The position numbers and the translations under genes are program-made. The notes beneath the pieces were generated by a model, which saw nothing but the letters and a program-made list of their open reading frames with translations, had not been told where the DNA came from and searched no databases. From the NCBI GenBank assembly GCA_032622095.1, contig CP136062.1, forward strand, positions 129,597,282 to 129,661,281: DNA of 64,000 nt, written 5' to 3'. Shown piece after piece: positions 56,845 through 64,000 of the stretch; positions within the stretch are counted from its first letter, which is position 1; each line of letters begins with the position of its first letter. Source of the stretch: Siphonodentalium dalli. Taxonomy: Eukaryota; Mollusca; Scaphopoda; Gadilida; Siphonodentaliidae.

Positions 56845-56970
56845 CCATCGCCGGCGCCGACGTTCGCGCGGTTTCAGGACGAACCGGAGAGCCACCTGAC
56901 GAGCGCCGTTCTTGTCACCATGTTCTGCTTCTTCCCTCTCGGTATCGGCGCGATTTACAACTCATTACAG
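56845..56970 (+). CDS. CD225/dispanin (IFITM-like) domain exon, first half of the domain
   Basis: CD225 proteins are small membrane proteins with an intramembrane or transmembrane first hydrophobic segment, a cytosolic loop and a second transmembrane helix. Members include interferon-induced transmembrane proteins and synapse- or trafficking-related dispanins. The acceptor is CGTTTCTCTTGCAG and the donor CAG|GTGAGC; the exon is exactly 42 codons, phase 0 at both ends. The peptide PSPAPTFARFQDEPESHLTS then AVLVTMFCFFPLGIGAIYNS and LQ carries H17-L18, F27-C28 (a site of palmitoylation in relatives), P31-L32-G33, A36 and the YxSLQ end. The exon stops where vertebrate IFITM genes also have their intron. 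The GDY..A loop and second helix must lie in a further exon not seen up to 64000. The function in this animal cannot be told. A minisatellite copied from the exon end follows at once. Confidence 0.85.
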
Positions 56971-57266
56971 GTGAGCTATCTGCGCGGAGCGATATATAGT
57001 TCATTACATGTAAGCTACCTGCATCGGCGCGATATATAATTCATTACATGTGAGCTATCTGCACGGCGCGATATATAATTCATTACATGTGAGCTATCTG
57101 CACAAGCGCCATATACAACTCATTACACGGGAGCTATAATCTGCATCGGCGCGATATACAACTCATTACATGTGAGCTATATCTGCATCAGCGCGATATA
57201 CAACACATTATACAGATGAGCTTTCGGCATCGGCGCAAGATAAAACTCATTACATGTGAGCTATAT
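56946..57266 (+). repeat. Minisatellite derived from the CD225 exon end and splice donor
   Basis: About eight units of 39-43 bp repeat the pattern CGGCGCGATATA(T/C)AA(T/C)TCATTACA(T)GTGAGCTAT then CTGCAT. The first unit is coding (ATCGGCGCGATTTACAACTC then ATTACAG|GTGAGC). The donor-like GT recurs at 57010, 57050, 57089, 57172 and 57255. It is destroyed at 57129 (GG) and about 57215. Confidence 0.9.
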
Positions 57267-57379
57267 CTATAAAACGAAAGTGTATGAAATCTACTCTTTA
57301 AAAGTTTTAGTCTGAATTTAAATAATACGTAACTAAATTGAGGGCGAAGCAAGTGTTCCAAATACCACGCATTAAATAT

Positions 57380-57535
57380 ACGTATGTTCATATTGGAGTA
57401 CTGTCGCACATTAAACTAACGTGTATTCATATTGGAGTACTCTCACACATTAAACATGCGTGCATCCAGATTGTAGTTCTGTTGCATATTAAAAGTACGT
57501 GTATTCACATTGCATTTCTGTCGCACATTACACAA
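57380..57535 (+). repeat. Second minisatellite, four units of 39 bp
   Basis: The units begin ACGTATGTTCATATTGGAGT, ACGTGTATTCATATTGGAGT, GCGTGCATCCAGATTGTAGT and ACGTGTATTCACATTGCATT. Each ends with a variant of TCTGTCGCACATTAAA. Because 39 is a multiple of three, one frame stays open and repeats a 13-residue peptide. I do not consider it coding. Confidence 0.85.
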
Positions 57536-58449
57536 AGTGTGTAGCCAACATTATCGTTATATAGGATGTGTTCTCAGAGTTTACAGGAATATATAAAATC
57601 TCGATCCGCATGCATGAGCGACATGTACCCAACCACGTCAATGTCAGAACCCTGCAATTATATTTCCCGGTTCTTGGTTTCTACACGAATAATGATTGGA
57701 TCAAACTTTATTCTTTCTGAGTAGAATTCCTATATATACTTTCGTTTTTTGTTCGGTGAACTGCATCGGTTAAATACAGTATAACTTGAGGTTATTAAAT
57801 ATATATCAGCATTCGCATTGTTCATTTTCGAACTGCAAATGCGCTTTTCATATATCTGGAGAAGAGACTGTTAGACTGTTAGTGTGGCAGTAAGTCAAAG
57901 CGACCATTTCAAATTCGACCTTAAATCCCGGCTTGTGAAATGGAGATGACAAATGGGACCTGTATATGCTCGATGTTTATCGAAATTATGCTAGTCACGT
58001 GTTGAACATATTGATGTTGATTTCAAACGTTTAGTTGTACCACGAGTTATTCAGGACGTGGATCTACACGCGTGACCGATATTGAACACCAGGGGAAATC
58101 CATGTTAAAGTGTCCAATCAACATCTGCGTTTTCTCGCTCATAGACCAGTTCCAGCCCGCCGTGCATCATCGACATCCGTGGTTTGATTAGCATAACGCT
58201 TATAACAAAAAACATATGATCATGAGAAAGCTCTCTGGTTGATGAATTGAATGGTCAGTGGCAGTTCCCAAGAGAACGACCACGCTGGGTGCAATATAGA
58301 ATGCGCGTGCTTTGGCATTCACGAACAGAGATATATAAAACACTATTTGCACCCATCCATTCGGCAACCGTTCACATTCTCGATACGATTTGCGGGTTGA
58401 AATTACCACCCCGTAGCATAACTAACAAGAGCATCGCCTAAGAACGTGG

Positions 58450-58843
58450 CAAAATACGCCCATGGTAATTTCAACAATAGGCCATAACATAATTGGCGGA
58501 CGGTACCAAAATTCAAGCTTGACCTGTATTTTGGGCTAGTATACTCACATACCAAATTTCATTCCATTCAAATCAGACTTAAAGTTATTATCCGGAAACG
58601 AAAATTAAGTGCAAATTCCAACAAAAAGGTCCGTAACTCTGGTGAAAATTGGCTGGCAAATTCGAACTTAACCTGTATTTTGTGCTGGTGAACCCACATA
58701 CCAAATTTCAGTTCATTCAGTTCAGATTTACTAAAGTTATCATCCGGTCACGAAAAAAGCGAACGGACGGATGTCCCGACAGACGGACGGACAGAAAAAT
58801 AACATAACACGTCGTTTCTTTTTTCAAAACGGGCGTATAGAAA
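58450..58843. mobile_element. Candidate non-autonomous repeat with two internal ~110-bp direct repeats
   Basis: The ends show CAAAATACGCCCATG and CAAAACGGGCGTATAG, which are partly inverted (ATACGCCC). Inside, TTGACCTGTATTTTGGGCTA then CATACCAAATTTCATTCC and AAAGTTATTATCCGG recur as TTAACCTGTATTTTGTGCTG then CATACCAAATTTCAGTTC and AAAGTTATCATCCGG. A (GGAC)n tract follows. No target duplication was resolved. Confidence 0.5.
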
Positions 58844-59284
58844 AATTAAAGTTTAGGAATTCTACTCTAAAAGAGTAGTGTTTGATGCAATCCTTATTTC
58901 AGTAGAACTTCAATCGTTGTTGTTTCTCATCTAAGTACAACATATTGATTTATTTAAACACTATTTGCCCCAATTAAGATTACAATTATAATAAACAGCA
59001 TTTCGATGATGAAAACATGAGCAGACTAGAAAAGGGGGAAGAGGATCTAACAGCAAGCAGATATCGGCTTTAATGTGTTGAGCTATCTCCTCAGGAAAGT
59101 AGAAATATTTTAGAAATAAAGAAAGTGCGAATGGCAAGTGGCGAAGTTCGAGAAACAATAGTTTAAAAAAAATGATGGTATATTATGTACTTATACAGAC
59201 GAGTTTACGATATGTGTTGAAATGATAAACGTATAGGAAGGCAATAAGGAGAGAGGGATATACATGTATTAACAAGGAATAGGA

Positions 59285-59302
59285 GACAGAGACAGATAGA
59301 GT

Positions 59303-59338
<36 letters not shown>

Positions 59339-59446
59339 TAGAGAGAGGGAGAGAGAGATAGAGAGAGAGGGGAGGGAGGCAGAGAGAGAGTGAGATAGAT
59401 AGAGAGATGGAGAGAGAGAGCAAGCGAGAGAGAGGGAGAGAGAGCG

Positions 59447-59507
<61 letters not shown>
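59285..59507. repeat. (GA)n-rich microsatellite
   Basis: About 220 bp of GAGA with interspersed GATA, GAGG and GAGC triplets or tetramers, ending in a pure (GA) run of about 50 bp (59454-59504). The serine/leucine-rich open frame on the minus strand is a by-product. Confidence 0.95.
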
Positions 59508-59508
<1 letters not shown>

Positions 59509-59509
59509 T

Positions 59510-62500
59510 GCATGTGTGTCAAAGACAATGTGGTACCGCTGCTGTGTTTAGAAAAAATAGAAACTAACTGATAACAAACGAACTATTTTGAAATTAATTA
59601 TTTTCAAATTAATTAATTTTGAAACGAACGACAATAACTCCATGGGATCTCGGTGCTATGCCGTTGTAAATTGTTAGAGACGGTCGAATAAAGTATTCCG
59701 TATCTCTGAATATTTCATCATTTATTTCAGATGATAGCAATGGCATTACTTTAGGTAACATTTTTGAACTTAAGAAAGTCGGGTCGGTATTTGAGAATGA
59801 GTCAGATCTGATTTGAGTATATCTTGGACAAAATAATAGAAATAAAAGTGATCTGCGCTTTCAACTTCCCCGCATAAACATTAATTTGTCAGACTCGCGT
59901 AAGTGCTTTTTGTCAAGGTCTCGATTTAGATTATTACAATTAATACAGATTCGCATGTTTACGCTGGTGGAATAGTAATAATCAAGTGTTATGTTGAGCT
60001 ATACGACACATGGCCAGGAACCTACGTCACTAATGTAATATCTAAATCGTCCATTAAGATGTTTGTTCGGACAGCTGCTGTCTGGAACTCATGCCGTAGA
60101 TGGGCTAGATATTTGTTGCAGGAGTTATTCTGCTTGCGAGTGAAATGGATTGTGTACATTTTACGAACATATATTAAATGGTTAAGGCGCATGTGTTTGA
60201 TGTTCAAAATCGGGGCACAATCAAACCCTATTTTAATATGAATGTGTATGTTTACCCATACCATAGTATGATAAACATAGTGTCAACGTCCGGATTGACC
60301 ACTCGTCGTTCGTCCGTCTGTCTGTCCGTCCGTAGACACTTTATGCATAATGCGATAACTGAAACATTTTCTATCTGATCGCAACCAAATGTGAGTTTCT
60401 CAGGCCAAAATACAGATCGAGTTCGCATATGTGTTTGATCCGACTATTCTTAACTGAGTTATGGCCGTTTTTCGAAAAAAATATATTCACTAAATACAAA
60501 TTTTTTTTTTAGATTGAATTCCTTGCTCAATTTAACAAAACAAAAAAACAAAATAAATAAACATAAAATATAATAAGTTTTTTTAAGTTAACAAAATTTT
60601 AAAAACTAACACCATTATAACTCTGCCAAGGGTACCCCGAGTCACCACACCAAATTTGGTTTAAATCGCTCCAAAATCTTGTGTTATGTACTGGTAAATT
60701 TGTTTGGAGCGACTTTAAACCCAATTCAGCAATTCCATCCCATGCCTTTGGACTACTTAGCTATTGATAAGGCTATATTATTTTTTTATGTCTCTTATGC
60801 CAATGTGCAAATAAAGAAAGCTATGGTATCTAATTTAAAAACAAGTTTCAGCAATACACATCATATGATATTAACAGTAGACTAGTACATCTGTGCTGCA
60901 TTGCACAGCGGAGTATATATCACTCAACATATGGTCTGAGGTCATTATAAATGTTATTGGTTTAATAGAGATGCCAGCATCAATATAAACAATGTCTGTG
61001 ATTTGTTGACAGCTCTGCTGTATAATTGATATTAATGGGTCAGCAGTGAGGTTTCTTTATCTTGATGAGTGGTGTTTGTAGAATTTGATGATTATCATTG
61101 TAAACTTAAATTGGACTCTCTTAACCCAAGTATTCCATGTCCAGGTCACCTTTTTCACATTTAACCCAAGGCTGTGGTGGTGCAGCATTACAGATCCTGT
61201 ACCAGTGCATTCTCTTATATAAATGCGAGTGACCCATAAATTCCATTAATTTGTGTTATGTACATTTGTCTATAATAGTACATAACAGTATACTCTATAA
61301 TTCAACATCAAAACACTCATTTATTATTCCGATCATGGTAATTTACGATGGCCAAGGGATGGGTTAACATCTGCCGATCGTGATCAGCCTCTCGTTAATG
61401 TTAATGTGCATTATGAATTTACACAGCTCATGTACTAGTTTATACAGGCGCATATAAATATCAAAACCGATTTGGGTTAGAGACTTGATTTTTGACGTAG
61501 TTCCTGGCCCTGTGAAGTTGAGTTGAGGATAAATGAAATCACCGAATACGAAACATATAACCGAATATCAGCTCTCATATTTGAATAATCCCGCTTATTA
61601 CACAAAGTGTATAGTCAAAATTGTAGTCAACAATACTCAGGTAATTTCATCAGCGTTTAGAACAATATTGAAAATATTGATCCACACGAACAACGGATAA
61701 CCACCAAATCTTTATCATCTGGTTCATTGTATTTTGTGTGTGAAGATTTTCCTTTTCTAAACATATAAGGATTGAGCAAACTCAATGGATTCTCCCACCA
61801 TTTATAAGTGATACTATATGGATTCTCCCACCAGTTATAAGTGATACTAGAACGGTCTATTATTCATCTGGTGTAAGGGGTGTTTAAGAATATACAATGT
61901 AAGCATAAGACAGACAAACTGATACCGGTAATGCAAGCGGCAGAAGGATTGCCTTGGTTGGCGTCCGTGATCCATCAAAACATTCCTTTGGTACACCCTA
62001 CTAGACCCCTTATTTTTCGATTTAATGCACATATCGCACATAACGGGTTTCTATATATAATGCTGAAGGTTGTTGTGTGACGGGTCTGGTTAGACATGTT
62101 GTACTGTAGTAATCAAACGTGATAAGAACATGGTTTAAATATATGTTACAATGTCAACAGAGAAACATTTCATTGGCAAACTAGAAAAAGCATAAATTAT
62201 ATGCAACCGCATATGAACATAATTAGTCCAAAATAGAAATACGGATGAGGACGGAGAAAGTAGCGGGGAACGTGAAGTCACGTTGTCAACATATAACTTG
62301 AAATACCTATTGCATAATACAAGTGTTTACTCGTCAAATATCGCTAATCGTGGGAAGTCACAGTATTTTCCCATGTATTTCTTTACTAATAAATTATCAT
62401 GTATATTCCAGTATCATGTACTCTCCTACTTACGGTTTGAAACTCAACAAAACAACATACATCATGTGCTGTATTCATTTAAATTGTTCTGAATTTCGTT

Positions 62501-62856
62501 GAAAAACGAAGGGTTTGCTCCTTGCATGACTAAATCCTTCGGCACCCCAGATGCGACATCCCTCACCCAAATCGTCGCCAATCTTCATTTGGGTATTCAC
62601 TATTCATGGTATAGCCTCTGGACGAGAGCTATTGAATTTGAATGATTTTCAATCAAAAATATAGCCGCCGGCAGCCATCTTGGATTTTGCTCTTTGCATG
62701 ACTTAATAAATTGCCACGCCTCACAACCGATAGATTATTTCTCATTCATCTCAAACTTCATATGAATCTTCGGTGACCTCTTGGTGGGAGTTTTACAATT
62801 TTTCTGAATTTTGTTTAAATCATGGCCGGCAGGCGGCATTCATCTTGGATTTTACT
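59510..62856. other. Intron or intergenic DNA with old repeats, no exon recognised
   Basis: A (TGTC/GTCC)n tract with downstream AACTGAAACATTTTCTATCT at 60300-60400 looks like another interspersed repeat. 61550-61710 and 61785-61870 resemble 56110-56270 and 50070-50150 respectively (ATGGATTCTCCCACCA..AGTTATAA, TCTATTATTCA). A tandem 27-bp duplication (ATGGATTCTCCCACCA) is at 61786/61818. The missing second half of the CD225 domain was looked for and not found. Confidence 0.5.
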
Positions 62857-63063
62857 ATTTGCTTGACTAAGTCCTTCGGCATGCCCTACAGGCAACATAT
62901 CTTACCAGATTGTCATATGGCTCTCCGGGTTGACATCTAGTATCATTTAAAAAGTTCAACTTTCCGCATTCTTTACCACTCAATTGACTATAACGTAGGC
63001 CATTCTTATGTATTATAATACCCTCCCCAGGTTCAGTTACAATGTCATTGACACTTTCATTTA
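62857..63063 (+). repeat. Family J repeat, copy 2
   Basis: It matches 43889-44135 over TCTTGGATTTTACT, TTCGGCATGCCCTACAGGCA, CATATGGCTCTCCGGGTT, TTTCCGCATTCTTTACC and ATGTCATTGACACTTTCATT. A partial third copy (GGCAGCCATCTTGGATTTTG) precedes it at about 62670. Confidence 0.7.
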
Positions 63064-64000
63064 AATTATCTTATTATTTCGCCCAATTTGGGCGTTACTC
63101 TGATGGCTGTTTCTCATCTGACGTGTGTGTCAGGATAGAGGAGCTGGAGGATTTGTGTAAATGTTAGCCCAACCTATATTTCCAAATAACGATGGTTTGT
63201 TGTTTATTTTGAGGAATCGTACCACATCAGATGAATTCAGCCCAAATATGTTAACAGTTGTCGTGTAAAACATTTGCAGTAGGTTAGCGTTATTTGTTTT
63301 TTTGCGGATGTCGTTTAACATGGGGAAAATAGACTACTACGTTTGAACGGCATGTGCATTTGTCGTTTTTTAATTATAACAACATGATAATCAATAACGG
63401 AGGCAGTCTCTGTCAAATACAGACTATAACAGTCGCTCTATTTACGATACTAATGGGGGAACTTTCTAAATTAAATTACGCGTAAACTAGCATAAGCGGA
63501 TACCTGCTGCAAATTATAGAAGGTGTCGGAATCGGATATTGTTTTAATCTTCAAAGATTATTTTGTGTTGGGAACTTGTGATTGCAACTTATGTTTTTGC
63601 CTTTATTTTTGCCCAGTTGTGGCAATTATACAGTTACAATTTCTTATCATGTATTCACCAACGACCCCACCCACAAGTATGGCCCACACGTTTTGATTAA
63701 TCACATACACACGTACCCGTTCACATGTCGTATCAGTTTGCATATATAAGGTAGACCATTTTGAATTTAAATGGGACTCATGGAACCTCCAGTTATATAA
63801 TAAAATCGGGAACGAATATCCACGAACCGTGCACAGTGTACATGTAATTTGCTGAATAGACATGATAGTTCATATTTGGTATAGGAACTCGTGGAGAGAA
63901 ATTTTTGCCTAACTTGACTCATTATTGTTTAGATTTAAAATGGCCGACCGCGCGACTTTGCAAATACATTTAATCTGATTGAATATTGTGAAGTGAAAAC
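63064..64000. other. Non-coding, nothing recognised
   Basis: No splice-flanked coding segment or repeat family shared with the rest of the window is seen to the end. Confidence 0.4.

Noticed and set aside
59205-59528. Ser/Leu-rich 107-codon frame
   Set aside because: Pure by-product of the GA microsatellite.

Overview
This looks like invertebrate metazoan nuclear DNA. It is AT-rich by eye, has GT-AG introns, coding exons of 40-75 codons scattered many kilobases apart, a tRNA-derived SINE, a decayed non-LTR retrotransposon, and a great deal of Helitron-like and terminal-inverted-repeat DNA. A marine deuterostome or lophotrochozoan would fit, but I cannot fix the phylum. I see no rRNA, no functional tRNA, no CRISPR array and no prokaryotic feature.

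Host gene content is small and mostly partial. (1) 4958-5077 is one exon with the C-terminal half of a PHD zinc finger. (2) 10329-11079 and 14697-15444 are two copies of an unidentified exon, each split by a MITE. (3) 39388-39551 plus 43145-43365 are the last two coding exons of a retinol/17-beta-hydroxysteroid-dehydrogenase-like short-chain dehydrogenase (SDR9C type). (4) From about 47.2 kb rightwards is a CD225/dispanin (IFITM-like) membrane-protein gene: a possible TATA box and 5' UTR exon, a start-codon exon, a charged exon and an exon with the first half of the CD225 domain. All its coding junctions are phase 0, and its 3' end lies outside the window.

The rest is mobile DNA, and its order of insertion can often be read. 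I recognise four Helitron-like families, named here by their ends: A (TATATATA/ACCCGTC ends), B (TATATTTGCGAATG end), F and G (CTTCGTCCGG hairpin ends). All start with TC next to a TG/TGTC microsatellite, end with a hairpin plus CTAG, and sit between A and T without a target duplication. An occupied/empty pair of sites for family G (40207-40720 against 48.44 kb) confirms this. Family A forms a head-to-tail array from 15810 to 26006. A 4.37-kb tandem duplication (7526-11893 / 11894-16258) joins a B element to an A element through a 10-bp match.

From 28.0 to 34.2 kb four elements are nested: a TTAA MITE holds Helitron A, which holds a G-run TIR transposon with 7-bp target duplications, which holds Helitron B. 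A second G-run element (52.4-55.1 kb) holds a tandem pair of F Helitrons. TTAA-flanked MITEs (three copies of one family and single copies of others) fill introns and intergenic DNA. Immediately after the CD225 exon, a minisatellite repeats the exon end and its splice donor about eight times.
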